A DNA stretch of 64,000 nucleotides. Source: Naumannella cuiyingiana. Its GTDB lineage: Bacteria > Actinomycetota > Actinomycetes > Propionibacteriales > Propionibacteriaceae. The stretch covers positions 2,480,001 through 2,544,000 of the forward strand of contig NZ_JACBZS010000001.1 in the NCBI RefSeq assembly GCF_013408305.1, given 5' to 3'. The notes under the pieces were generated by a model that was given only the letters and a program-made list of their open reading frames with translations, searched no databases and had not been told where the DNA came from. This document shows positions 1-8,594 of this stretch, piece by piece. Position 1 is the stretch's first letter. Each line of letters opens with the position of its first letter. A program made the position numbers and the translations under genes.

Positions 1-806
1 AGCAGCGTGACCTGGTCGAATCCGGTGAGCAGGCCGATCCGGTCGCCCAACCACGGCAGGTGCTCGCCGAGGAAGCCGCGGATCGGTGCGACCCCGGCCG
101 CGCGTGCCGCGGCGTACCCGCCCTTCGGCACGGTGATGCCGAGCTGCCAGTCCTCGACCCCGCCGAGCAGGCCCACATAGGCACGCTTGCCGAAGTACAG
201 ATCGACATCGGCCTCCGGCGGGTCGTCGGGACGCCGCGGCAGCCGGAACCACAACAGGTCCGTGCTCGCGCCGAGCTCGGTCACCGGCAGCCCGGACAGC
301 GTTCGCAGTTTCGAGAACCGGCCATCGGCGCCGATCACCAGCCGGGCGCGCAACTCCCGGGGCTGCCCCTTCTCCCGCCAGCGCACCCCGCGTACCGTCT
401 CGTCCTCGTCGATGATCAACTCCCGCACCCGGGCGCCGGTGATCAACTCGAAGCCGGGCAGGCTCGCGGCCTCGCCCGCCAGGAAGTCGAGGAACCGCAC
501 CTGCGGCATCAACGCGACGTAGGGAAAGGGGGAGTCCAGGGACCCGTAGTCGGTGGTGATCACCGTGCCGGCCGGCGTGTGCATCCGGAACCGTTCGGCC
601 CGGAAGTGCGGCAGCGCGAGCAGCCGGTCCGCGAGCCCGAGCCGGCCCATCAGCTCCAGCGTCCACGGGTGCAGGGAATCGCCCCGGAAGTCGCGATCGA
701 AATCGCCGTGACCCTCCAGCAGGGTGACCCGCAGCCCCGCCCGCGCGAGCAGGTACGCCGCCAACATGCCGCCCGGACCGCCGCCGACGATCACCGCATC
801 GATCAT
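1..806 (-). CDS. FAD-dependent monooxygenase, C-terminus cut by window edge
   Basis: The gene reads leftward from an ATG at 806 and is still open at base 1, so about 268 N-terminal residues are visible. The start gives a Rossmann FAD-binding motif, VIVGGGPGG at residues 6-14, followed by an acidic residue ending the second strand (LLEGH). RGDSLHPWTLE near residue 42 and VIGADGRFSKLR near 165 are typical of group A flavoprotein hydroxylases (PHBH/UbiH fold). The GD motif that closes the FAD site would lie beyond the edge. It sits 18 bp after the MOSC gene on the same strand, so both are probably co-transcribed. The substrate cannot be told; polyketide, phenol and ubiquinone-like hydroxylases all share these motifs. 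Confidence 0.85.
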   Translation of the reverse strand, partial: MIDAVIVGGGPGGMLAAYLLARAGLRVTLLEGHGDFDRDFRGDSLHPWTLELMGRLGLADRLLALPHFRAERFRMHTPAGTVITTDYGSLDSPFPYVALMPQVRFLDFLAGEAASLPGFELITGARVRELIIDEDETVRGVRWREKGQPRELRARLVIGADGRFSKLRTLSGLPVTELGASTDLLWFRLPRRPDDPPEADVDLYFGKRAYVGLLGGVEDWQLGITVPKGGYAAARAAGVAPIRGFLGEHLPWLGDRIGLLTGFDQVTL

Positions 807-824
807 GTCAGGAGTCGATCATGA

Positions 825-1478
825 TCATGGCCGGTACGCCGCGACGCGCGCCCGCAGCTCGTCGGAAAGATCGTCGCCGGCCGCCGCGACCTCGCGCAGC
901 AGTGGCCGGTCGGTGGTCATCGCCCGGAAGGCCGTGGCGATGGTGACGCCGTGGGCGGGCCGGTGGCACACCGTGATCGGGTCGCCGGCGCCGACGCTGC
1001 CGGGCGTGACGACCGCGAAATAGCTGCCCGGAGGGGCGTCGGCGGTGAAGGTCTTCAGCCAGCCCGGCTCGCCCATGAAGCCCCGGAAGGTCGCGCAGGG
1101 GATGCGCGGCACGGTGACCCGCAGCTCCAGCTCCCCGCCGACCCGCCAGATCTCACCGAGCACCGCGGCGTTCACGTCGATCTCGCGCGTGGTCAGATTC
1201 TCCCCGAACGAGCCGTTGGGCAGGTCGCGGCCGAGCCGGTCGGCCCAGTTGTCGAGGTCCTCCCGCGCGTAGGCATACACCGCCTGATCATCGCCGCCGT
1301 GATGGGCGCGGTCCCCGATGTGATCACCGACCAGGCCCGAGCCGAGCCCCCCGCGCCTCGGTCCGGGCGCCCGCACCTCGACCCGGTCCGCGGCCGGCCG
1401 CTTGCCGATGCCCGTCGTGTCCGACCGCTGGTACGGATTCGGCTCGGGCCGGCCGATGTTGACGGTGAGGATCTGCAC
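825..1478 (-). CDS. MOSC domain-containing protein
   Basis: A 217-residue protein of the MOSC superfamily, whose members carry sulfur or bind molybdenum cofactor (YiiM group). Visible features are NGSFGENLTT near the middle and RIPCATF, which holds the conserved cysteine. The GTG at 1478 (MQILTVNIGRPEPNPY) was chosen because YiiM-like proteins begin with a short beta strand of this kind; a longer reading frame to 1571 adds only Arg-rich residues and would overlap the upstream gene. It lies 20 bp downstream of the secreted hydrolase and 18 bp upstream of the FAD monooxygenase, suggesting one transcript. Its substrate is unknown. Confidence 0.85.
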   Translation of the reverse strand: MQILTVNIGRPEPNPYQRSDTTGIGKRPAADRVEVRAPGPRRGGLGSGLVGDHIGDRAHHGGDDQAVYAYAREDLDNWADRLGRDLPNGSFGENLTTREIDVNAAVLGEIWRVGGELELRVTVPRIPCATFRGFMGEPGWLKTFTADAPPGSYFAVVTPGSVGAGDPITVCHRPAHGVTIATAFRAMTTDRPLLREVAAAGDDLSDELRARVAAYRP

Positions 1479-1498
1479 CCGGCGATTCAACCACGCGG

Positions 1499-3142
1499 TC
1501 AGCGGCAGGTCAGGCCGCCGCCGGGGACGCGATCGCGGACCAGGTAGTCGACGACGGCGGCGTTCACGCACTCGTTGCGCCCGTAGGCGGTGTGGCCGGT
1601 GCCGTCCAGGGTGATCAAGGTGGCGCCGGGCTGTGCACCGGCGTACCCCTCCGACCAGGCGTACGGCGTCGCGGGATCGCCGGTCACGCCGACCACCAGG
1701 AAATCCGGCACCTCCGGATGGAACTGGCTGACCGGGATCCCGGCCTGCACGGGCCAGGTCGGACAGGTCACGCTGGGCCCGAAGTACTTGCCGAAGGTCG
1801 GCGCCTGCTTCGCCGCCTCCTCATAGTCCGCGCGGGCCTGATCCACGCCGGCATCGGAGGCATCGACGCAGTTGATCGCGTAGAAGGCGTTCTGGGAGGG
1901 CGCGTAGGCGCCGTTGGGCCCGCGGCCGTTGTAGGAATCCGCCGCGGCGAGCAGCGCTCGGCCGTCGCCGCCGCGCGCGCCGGCGATCGCCAGGGCGAGC
2001 TGCGGCCAGCCGCGGGCGTCCTGGTAGAGCGAGGCGAGGATGCCGGTGGTGGCGAGCGACTGGGTCAGTCGGCGGTCGCCGACCGCGATCGGGCGGGCGT
2101 CGAGCCGGTCCAGCAGGTCGGTGACGGCACCGAGCACCTCCTCGCGGCTCTCCCCGAGCCCGCAGTCGCCCCGGCCTGCGCACCAGTCGGCGAACGCGCC
2201 GATCGAGGCGTCGAATCCCTGCACCTGGGTGGCCCCGCCGCCGATGCCGCGCTGGCCGGTGTCATCGGCCTGGAGCGGCGCGACCGAGTCGAGCACCAGC
2301 CGGCCGACCTTGTCGGCGAACAGCTCGACATAGGCCTGCCCGATGATCGTGCCGTAGGAGTAGCCGAGGTAGTTCAGCTTCTCGTCGCCGACCAGCTCGC
2401 GCAGCAGGTCGAGGTCCTTGGCGGTGTCGGCGGTGGTGACGGCCTCCAGCAGCGGGCCGCTGTTGCGTGCGCACGCCTTGCCGAAGCCGCGCCAGGCCTG
2501 CACCAGCTCATCGAACTCCGCGGGACTGTCGGGGGAGGAGTCCACCTCGTGCAGCTCGTCGAGCTCGGCCGCGCTCGCACAACGCACGGGCGTCGAGCCT
2601 CCCGTCCCGCGCGGATCCCAGCCGACGATGTCGTAGCGTTCGAGCCCCGTCGCGCGGAACCACTCGACCAGTCGCGTCCCGGACTCGCCCGGCCCGCCGG
2701 GGTTGATGAACAGCGTGCCCAGCTTCGGTGTCCGGGTCGCGGGCCGCTGCCGCAGCGCCAGCGTGATCGCCTCGGCATCCGGCACGTCCCAGTCCAGGGG
2801 CGCGGTCACCTCGGCGCACCGGAACTGCCCGCAGGCGCGCCAGTCGATCCGTTGCGACCGGTACGCCGCGAAGTCGGCCAGCGGCTTGCGGAATCCGGGC
2901 GGACGAACATCAGGCAGCGGATCGTGCCCGCGATCGGGGGAACGCTCCAGCGCGGTCGGGCCCGGCGCGGGCGGTGCCGGTACGCCCGGATCGGCGTCCG
3001 GCTGCTGCGGCACGGCGGGCGGTGCGAACGCGCCACGCAGCGCCAGCGGCAGGCTCGCCGCGGTGACCACGCCGGCCCCGCCGATCATGATCATCGCGAC
3101 CGCGAGACAGGCGGCCAGCGCTGCCTTGGGAACTGGGCGCAC
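1499..3142 (-). CDS. Secreted alpha/beta hydrolase, TAP/SlpD-like
   Basis: A 547-residue exported hydrolase related to the tripeptidyl aminopeptidase family of Streptomyces and Mycobacterium. Residues 1-30 form a signal peptide with a hydrophobic core and an Ala-rich cleavage region, followed by a Pro-rich linker to about residue 75. The oxyanion segment NPGGPGESG (148-156), the nucleophile elbow GYSYG with Ser262, and a C-terminal TAP-like region with VVGVTGDPATPY and GTGHTAYG (acid and histidine) complete the triad. Several Cys residues suggest extracellular disulfides. The GTG start at 3142 places the signal peptide at the N-terminus. The peptide substrate is inferred from the family only. 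Confidence 0.88.
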   Translation of the reverse strand: MRPVPKAALAACLAVAMIMIGGAGVVTAASLPLALRGAFAPPAVPQQPDADPGVPAPPAPGPTALERSPDRGHDPLPDVRPPGFRKPLADFAAYRSQRIDWRACGQFRCAEVTAPLDWDVPDAEAITLALRQRPATRTPKLGTLFINPGGPGESGTRLVEWFRATGLERYDIVGWDPRGTGGSTPVRCASAAELDELHEVDSSPDSPAEFDELVQAWRGFGKACARNSGPLLEAVTTADTAKDLDLLRELVGDEKLNYLGYSYGTIIGQAYVELFADKVGRLVLDSVAPLQADDTGQRGIGGGATQVQGFDASIGAFADWCAGRGDCGLGESREEVLGAVTDLLDRLDARPIAVGDRRLTQSLATTGILASLYQDARGWPQLALAIAGARGGDGRALLAAADSYNGRGPNGAYAPSQNAFYAINCVDASDAGVDQARADYEEAAKQAPTFGKYFGPSVTCPTWPVQAGIPVSQFHPEVPDFLVVGVTGDPATPYAWSEGYAGAQPGATLITLDGTGHTAYGRNECVNAAVVDYLVRDRVPGGGLTCR

Positions 3143-3177
3143 GCCGACATGCTAGCCCCGGGCGGTGCGCAGCCGGG

Positions 3178-3396
3178 GTCTCGGCGGGCTCGACCCGCCT
3201 ATGTCTCGGCGGGCTCGACCGGCGTATGCGCATCCTCGTGCCGAAAGTGACCACTGGTCGGGGTTTGGGCGGGCTCGGGGGTGAAGTAGCGGCCAGAACT
3301 CGGGCGAGTGGTCGGTTTGGGCGAGCGGCGACGTCTCGACGGGCTCGACCGGCGCATGTCTCGGCAGGCTGATCGGCGAGGTCTCGACCGGGCTGG
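3178..3396. repeat. Clustered copies of a 25-bp GTCTCGRCGGGCTCGACC-type repeat
   Basis: The 254-bp gap between the secreted hydrolase and the VOC gene is filled by repeats. Two adjacent 25-bp units (3178-3202 and 3203-3227) begin GTCTCGGCGGGCTCGACC and differ at few positions. A third (3333-3357) has GTCTCGACGGGCTCGACC, and two degenerate units follow (3358-3380, 3381-3396), the last ending at the VOC stop codon. Between them a second motif, GGTCGGNTTTGGGCG, occurs twice. Repeats of this type are common in intergenic DNA of related actinobacteria as far as I know; their function is not established. Confidence 0.7.
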
Positions 3397-3789
3397 TCAG
3401 GACTCCTGCGCGGGCGGGCACAGGCAGAACGGGTGCCCGTCGGGGTCGAGCATCACCCGGTACGCCTCACCGCCGGGCTGCTCCGCCGCGACGCTCGCGC
3501 CGAGCCCGGTGGCCCGCTCGGTCGCGGCCGCGACATCGTCGACCCGGAAGTCCAGGTGGAACTGCTGCGGGTGCTCCTGGCCCGGCCAGGCCGGAGCCGC
3601 GTACGACTCGACGCCCTGGAAGTTCAGCGTGTAGGGGCCGACGCTCGCCTGGGCGTACCCGTATTCGGGGTATTCCCCGCTCACCTCGCCGCCGGCCAGG
3701 TCGGCATAGAAGCGGGCGAGTCGGGAGGAGTCGGAGCAGTCGATGGTGAAGGCGATCAGGTCGGCGGATGCGCCGGATTCGGTGTTCAT
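3397..3789 (-). CDS. VOC family (glyoxalase-like) protein
   Basis: A 130-residue protein with the two beta-alpha-beta-beta-beta modules of the vicinal oxygen chelate fold: LIAFTIDCSDSSRLARFYADLAGGEV at the start, HLDFRVDDVAAATERATGLGA in the second half and MLDPDGHPFCLCP at the end. This matches the Glyoxalase_6 type of small actinobacterial VOC proteins, which often lack a proven enzyme activity. It is divergent from the AraC-family gene, with start codons 27 bp apart, so the two may share a control region. Substrate unknown; bleomycin-resistance-like or lyase roles are both possible. Confidence 0.85.
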   Translation of the reverse strand: MNTESGASADLIAFTIDCSDSSRLARFYADLAGGEVSGEYPEYGYAQASVGPYTLNFQGVESYAAPAWPGQEHPQQFHLDFRVDDVAAATERATGLGASVAAEQPGGEAYRVMLDPDGHPFCLCPPAQES

Positions 3790-3816
3790 GTCCGACAGGC
3801 TGCCTAGAGTTCACCC

Positions 3817-4692
3817 ATGGGGTCTTGGACGGACACGACACGCCCCGAACTTCCCGCGGGTGCCCGGCCGCTGTGGCGGGCCGTGATCCGGCCCGAGCGG
3901 CTGGACCGGACGATCGTGCGCGAGGTGTTGCCGGGCGCCGGACCGCTCGCCGGTTGGGTCGAGCAGGTCTGGTCGCTCGCCTGGTCCCAGCCGGTGCCCG
4001 CCTCGCTGTCCGCGCTGATCTCGCACCCGACGATCCACCTGACCGTCGAGGCCGGGCCGCCCAGCGAGCGTCGGCACGGCCATGCGCTGCCCGCGGAACT
4101 GCTGCACGGGGTGGTGCTGGAGCGGTTCGGCCTGGACCTGCCGGCCTTCGGCTGGGTGGTCGGGCTGCACCTGGTGCCCGGCGCGATCATGGACCTGACC
4201 GGCGTCCCGGCCTACCGCTGGACCGGCCGCGTCGTCCCCTGGGCCGCGGCGTGGCCGGGCTGGGATCTGACGCCGGTCTGGGACGCGGAGGGTCCAGCGG
4301 CGCGGGCGCAGGCCCTGCGCGCGGTGGCGGAGACCATGATCGGGGACCGGGTGCCCAGCCCCGATGGGCGCCGGGCCCGCACGGTCGAACGGCTCGCCCG
4401 CGATGACCGCGGCATCCGCACCGTCGAGGAGCTGGCCGCTCGGGTTGCCCTGTCGGTACGGGCGCTGCAACGCCTGTGTCGTGATCATCTCGGCGTCACG
4501 CCGCGTTGGCTGCTGCGCCGCGCCCGGGTGCTCGATGCCCACGAGCTGCTGTCCACGACCGAGCTGGAGATCGCCGAGATCGCCCACCGGTTGGGCTGGT
4601 ACGACCAGGCGCACCTCACCCGCGACTACACCAAGATCACCGGCGTCCCACCCGCCGCGCAGCGCCGCATTCTGGAAACCGACCGCAGTTGA
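3817..4692 (+). CDS. AraC family transcriptional regulator
   Basis: A 291-residue regulator. The N-terminal half resembles the beta-barrel sensor found in DUF6597-type AraC proteins (VEQVWSLAW, HLTVE, VVGLHLVPGA). The C-terminal 90 residues are a double HTH of the AraC/XylS type: TVEELAARVALSVRALQRLCRDHLG for the first helix pair and EIAEIAHRLGWYDQAHLTRDYTKITGVPP for the second. It is followed 21 bp later by the cysteine hydrolase gene on the same strand and is divergent from the VOC gene, so either may be its target. Effector unknown. Confidence 0.88.
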   Translation: MGSWTDTTRPELPAGARPLWRAVIRPERLDRTIVREVLPGAGPLAGWVEQVWSLAWSQPVPASLSALISHPTIHLTVEAGPPSERRHGHALPAELLHGVVLERFGLDLPAFGWVVGLHLVPGAIMDLTGVPAYRWTGRVVPWAAAWPGWDLTPVWDAEGPAARAQALRAVAETMIGDRVPSPDGRRARTVERLARDDRGIRTVEELAARVALSVRALQRLCRDHLGVTPRWLLRRARVLDAHELLSTTELEIAEIAHRLGWYDQAHLTRDYTKITGVPPAAQRRILETDRS

Positions 4693-4713
4693 ACCACCGA
4701 CCAGGAGATGATC

Positions 4714-5277
4714 ATGACCAGTCTGACCGGCCGCCCCAACACGGCCCTGCTGGTGATCGACATGCAGAACGGCGTGGTTGACGGCGCCCATCAGCGTGCC
4801 GGGGTGATCGACAACATCGCCGCGCTCGTCGATCGGGCCCGCGCGGCCGAGGTGCCGGTGGTGTGGGTACGCCACAGCGACGAGGAGATGACGCAGGGCA
4901 GCCCGGAGTGGCAGATCGTCGACGAGTTGACGCCGGCCGATGGCGAGCCGCTGGTCGGCAAGACCTACGGCGACTCGTTCGAACAGACCGACCTGGAGGA
5001 CGTGCTGGCCGAGCGAGGTGTCGGGCGGGTCGTGGTGACCGGCGCGCAGACCGACATGTGCATCCGGTCGACGCTGCACGGCGCGCTGGTCCGCGGCTAC
5101 GACGCGCTGCTCGTGGGCGACGCGCACACCACTGAGGACCTCCGCCCCTACGGCGTACCGATCGGCCCGGCCGACGCGATCGCCTACACCAACGCCTACT
5201 GGGACGAGTCGGCGGCCAAGGACCGGCGCGGCGGCACCGTCAGCACCGCCGAGGTGGACTTCGCGGCGAAGGGCTGA
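4714..5277 (+). CDS. Isochorismatase-family cysteine hydrolase
   Basis: A 187-residue enzyme of the isochorismatase/nicotinamidase superfamily. The catalytic triad is visible: Asp in LLVIDMQNG, Lys in VGKTYGDSF and Cys in GAQTDMCIRST, with the cis-peptide region before the Cys. Two in-frame ATGs follow the site AGGAG (4703-4707); the second, at 4714, leaves normal spacing and is preferred over the one at 4708. It is probably co-transcribed with the AraC gene. The stop lies 3 bp from the stop of the convergent FAD monooxygenase. Substrates in this family include nicotinamide, isochorismate, ureidoacrylate and N-carbamoyl compounds; the sequence alone does not decide. Confidence 0.85.
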   Translation: MTSLTGRPNTALLVIDMQNGVVDGAHQRAGVIDNIAALVDRARAAEVPVVWVRHSDEEMTQGSPEWQIVDELTPADGEPLVGKTYGDSFEQTDLEDVLAERGVGRVVVTGAQTDMCIRSTLHGALVRGYDALLVGDAHTTEDLRPYGVPIGPADAIAYTNAYWDESAAKDRRGGTVSTAEVDFAAKG

Positions 5278-5280
5278 GCG

Positions 5281-6489
5281 TCACCACCAGGTGCCGCCGC
5301 CCGCATCGTCGGGCTCGTCGGCGCTCGCGTCGAAGCCGTGGATCCAAGCCAGGTGGCGATCGAAGGCGCCCGCTTGCGCCAGGCGCGCGTTTCGCCGGTC
5401 GGCGCGCGGGCCGGGCGGCAGGTGCAGCACGTCGGCGGCGGTGATCGAGGCGTACTGAACCTTGCGGGTACGCCCGCGCCGCAAACGCTCGTAGGCCGCG
5501 CGGGCGTGATCGAGATCGGTATGGGCGCCGAGTTGGTCGGCCAGCACGATGGCGTCCTCGATGGACTGGTTCGCGCCCTGACCGTGGTGCGGCACGAGCG
5601 CGTGGGCCGCGTCGCCGAGCAGGGTGATCCGGCCCCGGCTCCAGCGCGACAGCGGCGGCCGGTGGTAGAGCGCCCAGCGCTCGGTGACGCCGACGGCGCC
5701 GATCAGCTGCCGCACCGCCGGATGCCAGTCGGCGAAGTCCGCGAGATGTGACCCGTCGTCGATCCCGGCGACCCACGTCTCGTGCGGCCAGGGGATGCCT
5801 TCGCGGCGTACCAACAAGAAGTTGTGCGCTCCGCCGCCGATCGGGTAGTGCAGCAGGTGCCCGCCGGCGCCCATCCAGAACTGGATCGCGCCCGGGTCCG
5901 GCAGTTGCGACAACAGCTCGGGGCCGACGATCCCGCGGGTGCCGGTGCAACCAGAGAAGAGCGTGTCGTCGTAGCCGAGCAGTAGCCGGCGCACGGTCGA
6001 CCGCGCGCCGTCGGCGCCGATCACCAGGTCGGCGTTCGCCGTCGAACCGTCGGCGAACTCGAGCACCGCCTCCGTCGAGGTCTCCCGGATTCCGGTCAGG
6101 CGACGACCGAGATGGAGCCCGTCGGTGCCGAACGCGCCGGACAGGGCGGCCTGCAGGTCGGCGCGGTGAATGCCCACGTACGGCGCGCCGAACCGGCGGC
6201 GGTAGTCCGCCCGGTCGCCGAGGCGGGCGATCACCCGGCCGTCGAGCCCGTCGCGGAAGATCAGCGTCTCGACCTCGGCCCAGCTCCGGGCAAGTTGATC
6301 ACCCAGCTCGAGACGGCCCTCGTAGAAGCGGGTCGCATTCGCCGACAGCGCCACCGCCGCCCCGATCTCGCGCAGTTGGGTCGTCTGTTCGTGGATGGTC
6401 ACGTCGAACCCGCGCCGCCGCAGGTCGATTCCGAGGGTCAGGCCGCCGATGCCGGCACCGATGATCGCGATCTGGGGACTGCGGGTCAT
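5281..6489 (-). CDS. FAD-dependent aromatic hydroxylase (salicylate hydroxylase-like)
   Basis: A 402-residue class A flavoprotein monooxygenase. The N-terminal dinucleotide motif is IGAGIGGLTLGIDLRRRG; VIGADGARSTVRRLL is the DG motif and LLGDAAHALVPHHGQGANQSIEDA is the GD motif that binds the FAD ribityl chain. This pattern and length fit salicylate 1-hydroxylase and 3-hydroxybenzoate 6-hydroxylase relatives. An AAGGAG site precedes the ATG at 6489. The gene is divergent from the PucR-type regulator, and two 17-bp direct repeats lie just upstream of it. In a window rich in aromatic catabolism an aromatic acid substrate is plausible, but this is inference. Confidence 0.85.
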   Translation of the reverse strand: MTRSPQIAIIGAGIGGLTLGIDLRRRGFDVTIHEQTTQLREIGAAVALSANATRFYEGRLELGDQLARSWAEVETLIFRDGLDGRVIARLGDRADYRRRFGAPYVGIHRADLQAALSGAFGTDGLHLGRRLTGIRETSTEAVLEFADGSTANADLVIGADGARSTVRRLLLGYDDTLFSGCTGTRGIVGPELLSQLPDPGAIQFWMGAGGHLLHYPIGGGAHNFLLVRREGIPWPHETWVAGIDDGSHLADFADWHPAVRQLIGAVGVTERWALYHRPPLSRWSRGRITLLGDAAHALVPHHGQGANQSIEDAIVLADQLGAHTDLDHARAAYERLRRGRTRKVQYASITAADVLHLPPGPRADRRNARLAQAGAFDRHLAWIHGFDASADEPDDAGGGTWW

Positions 6490-6510
6490 GCTGCGGACTC
6501 CTTCGTCCTC

Positions 6511-6544
6511 GTTTGCGGGTGTACGCGGTTTGCGGGTGTACGCC
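6511..6544. repeat. Tandem 17-bp direct repeat in divergent promoter region
   Basis: Two adjacent 17-bp units, GTTTGCGGGTGTACGCG (6511-6527) and GTTTGCGGGTGTACGCC (6528-6544), differ only at the last base. They lie 22-55 bp upstream of the FAD monooxygenase start and about 110 bp upstream of the PucR-type gene, in the 164-bp region between these divergent genes. The position suits an operator for the neighbouring regulator; this is inference. Confidence 0.6.
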
Positions 6545-6653
6545 GACGCTAGGGCGGCGCGACGGGCATCGCTTCGGCCTCGTGTGGGAACCTTGAGGCC
6601 GCCAGTTCCGACACTGTGTCGGAGTGATCGGGCGGACGGTTGGAGGGGCCACG

Positions 6654-7826
6654 GTGGCCGAGGTGGGCGCGAGCCTGGACGATCTGCTGCAGGATCTGTC
6701 CGAGGAGGTGGGGCGCCGGCTGGTGCTGCTGGACGACGACCTGTGCGTGGTGGGCTACTCCATCCACGAGTCCGACGAGGACCGCGAACGGCTCGGCCAG
6801 GTGCTCGCGCACAGCGACTCGTGGGCCAGGCCGTCGGTGGCGGCCGGCGGGTGGCGCGTCCGCAACATTCCCCAGCTCGGCCGGGTGCTGTTCGCGCCGG
6901 TCGATGATCAACAACGACGGGTCGGCCATCTGATCACCGTCCTTCGGCCGGCCGAGTCCCCGGAGGGCGCCGACCTGGCGCCGCTGCTCGCGGGGGCGGC
7001 GCGGCTGGGCCCGCCGCTCGGTCTGCGGGCATTGCGCGGCGACGAGCGGCGCGGGGCGGCAGCGCGGTTGCTCGATGAGCTGTTCGCGGCGGATGAGGGG
7101 CGGCGGTCCGGGGCGGCCGCCGCGCTGATCGACCAGGGGCTGCTCGGTGGATCCGGACACTATTGCGCGGTCGCGCTCGGTGCGCCGCCCGGAGGTGAGG
7201 GGGCCGGGACACGGACGACCCTGGCGGTGCGGCTGACCGTGGACTTCGTCGCGCGCACCTCGACCGCGTCGGTGGCCGGTGGCGTGCTCGGGGACGGTGT
7301 CGGGGTGCTGGTCTTTCCTCGGCCGGTCGTCGCCGAGCGCTTGGGCCGGATCCTCGGCAGGCCCGAGCTTGCCGGCGTCCGCGCCGGGATCGGCCCGGTG
7401 GTCGGCACGTTGGGGGAGGTGCCGCGATCGTTCGCCCGGGCCCGGGCCGCCTGGCGTGCGGCGTACCTCGCTGCCGACCGGCATCCGGTGGTGCTGAACT
7501 GGGTCGACGCCGGGCTGGACGGCGTGCTGGCGATGCTGCCGCTCGAGGACATCGGCGCCGATGATCTTGGACCGCCGATCCGACGGCTGCTGGCCGAGCC
7601 GCGGTCGGCCGCCATGATCGAGACGCTGGAGGCCTATCTCGCCGCGGGCGGGGATGCGCGCGCGACCGCGCGAGTGCTGTGCATCCATCGGTCGACGCTG
7701 TACTACCGGTTGGGCCGGATCCGCACCGTCGTGGGAGTGGAGCTGTCCGACGGTGGCGTACGCGGCGAGCTGCAGGGGGGTCTACGACTGGCCCGGCTCG
7801 CCGGGCTGATCGGTGGCGCGCGCTGA
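6654..7826 (+). CDS. PucR/CdaR-type transcriptional regulator
   Basis: A protein of about 390 residues. The N-terminal region (SLDDLLQDLSEEVGRRLVLLDDDLCVVGYS) looks like a small-molecule sensor, the middle resembles the GGDEF-like domain of PucR proteins, and the C-terminal 60 residues carry the PucR-type HTH: YLAAGGDARATARVLCIHRSTLYYRLGRI. GTG at 6654 was chosen because GGAGG (6642-6646) precedes it at good spacing; a GTG at 6624 would add ten residues. Such proteins control purine, amino-acid or sugar-acid use. It lies between the FAD monooxygenase (divergent) and a cysteine hydrolase (downstream), which are its likely targets. Confidence 0.8.
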   Translation: MAEVGASLDDLLQDLSEEVGRRLVLLDDDLCVVGYSIHESDEDRERLGQVLAHSDSWARPSVAAGGWRVRNIPQLGRVLFAPVDDQQRRVGHLITVLRPAESPEGADLAPLLAGAARLGPPLGLRALRGDERRGAAARLLDELFAADEGRRSGAAAALIDQGLLGGSGHYCAVALGAPPGGEGAGTRTTLAVRLTVDFVARTSTASVAGGVLGDGVGVLVFPRPVVAERLGRILGRPELAGVRAGIGPVVGTLGEVPRSFARARAAWRAAYLAADRHPVVLNWVDAGLDGVLAMLPLEDIGADDLGPPIRRLLAEPRSAAMIETLEAYLAAGGDARATARVLCIHRSTLYYRLGRIRTVVGVELSDGGVRGELQGGLRLARLAGLIGGAR

Positions 7827-7911
7827 TCGCGTCATCGGTGGCGGGAATCCTGCGCATCCTGTCCCGAACGGTGGTGGCGCACTCACCAGGGGCACCGCTT
7901 CGATATTGATC

Positions 7912-8508
7912 ATGAAGCGGGCACTTGTCGTGATCGATGTCCAGGAGTCCTTCCGTCAGTTGCCGCGGTGGCGCGCGGTGTCCACGGCGGACATCGTCGA
8001 GCGGACGGTTCGGCTGGTGGAGGCGCGCCGGGCGCAGGGCGATCTGGTCGTCTGGGTGCTGCACGCCGAGCCGGGCAGCGGCACGCCGTTCGATCCGCCG
8101 TCGGGCCATGTCCGGCTGATCGAGCCGCTGACGCCGCTGCCCGGCGAGCCGGTGATCACCAAGACCTCGCGGAATGCCTTCACCACGACCAATCTGCAGC
8201 AGATCCTGACCCAGCACGGCGTGGGTACGCTGATGATCAGCGGCATCCAGACCGAGCAGTGCTGCGAGACGACCGCGCGGCTGGCGGCCGACCTCGGCTA
8301 TGACGTCGAGTTCGTCACCGAGGCCACCGCCACCTTCCCGATCCCGCACCGCGATCGTGGGCCGGCCGCGACCGACGCCGACTGGGACGCGATCCTTGCC
8401 GATCCGCGCACGCTCGGCACCGATGCCGTGATCGAGCGGACCGAGTACGCCCTCGCGGGCCGGTTCGCGCGGATCGTGTCGCTGGACGAGCTGACCGCCA
8501 CCGGCTGA
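7912..8508 (+). CDS. Isochorismatase-family cysteine hydrolase
   Basis: A 198-residue member of the same superfamily as the hydrolase at 4.7 kb, but clearly diverged from it. Catalytic residues are Asp in LVVIDVQESF, Lys in VITKTSRNAF and Cys in SGIQTEQCCETTARLA, followed by FVTEATATFPI. ATG at 7912 begins the first beta strand; no good ribosome binding site is visible and the upstream 85 bp hold nothing else I recognise. A longer frame from 7813 is unlikely because its extra residues are not family-like. Substrate unknown. Confidence 0.83.
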   Translation: MKRALVVIDVQESFRQLPRWRAVSTADIVERTVRLVEARRAQGDLVVWVLHAEPGSGTPFDPPSGHVRLIEPLTPLPGEPVITKTSRNAFTTTNLQQILTQHGVGTLMISGIQTEQCCETTARLAADLGYDVEFVTEATATFPIPHRDRGPAATDADWDAILADPRTLGTDAVIERTEYALAGRFARIVSLDELTATG

Positions 8509-8594
8509 CGGGCGGCGGGTGCTCGCGGCGATCGGCGGCCCATGTTGACGTGATCAAGATTGACGGGCCGGGCGAACAGTCGCACGCTGCGATC

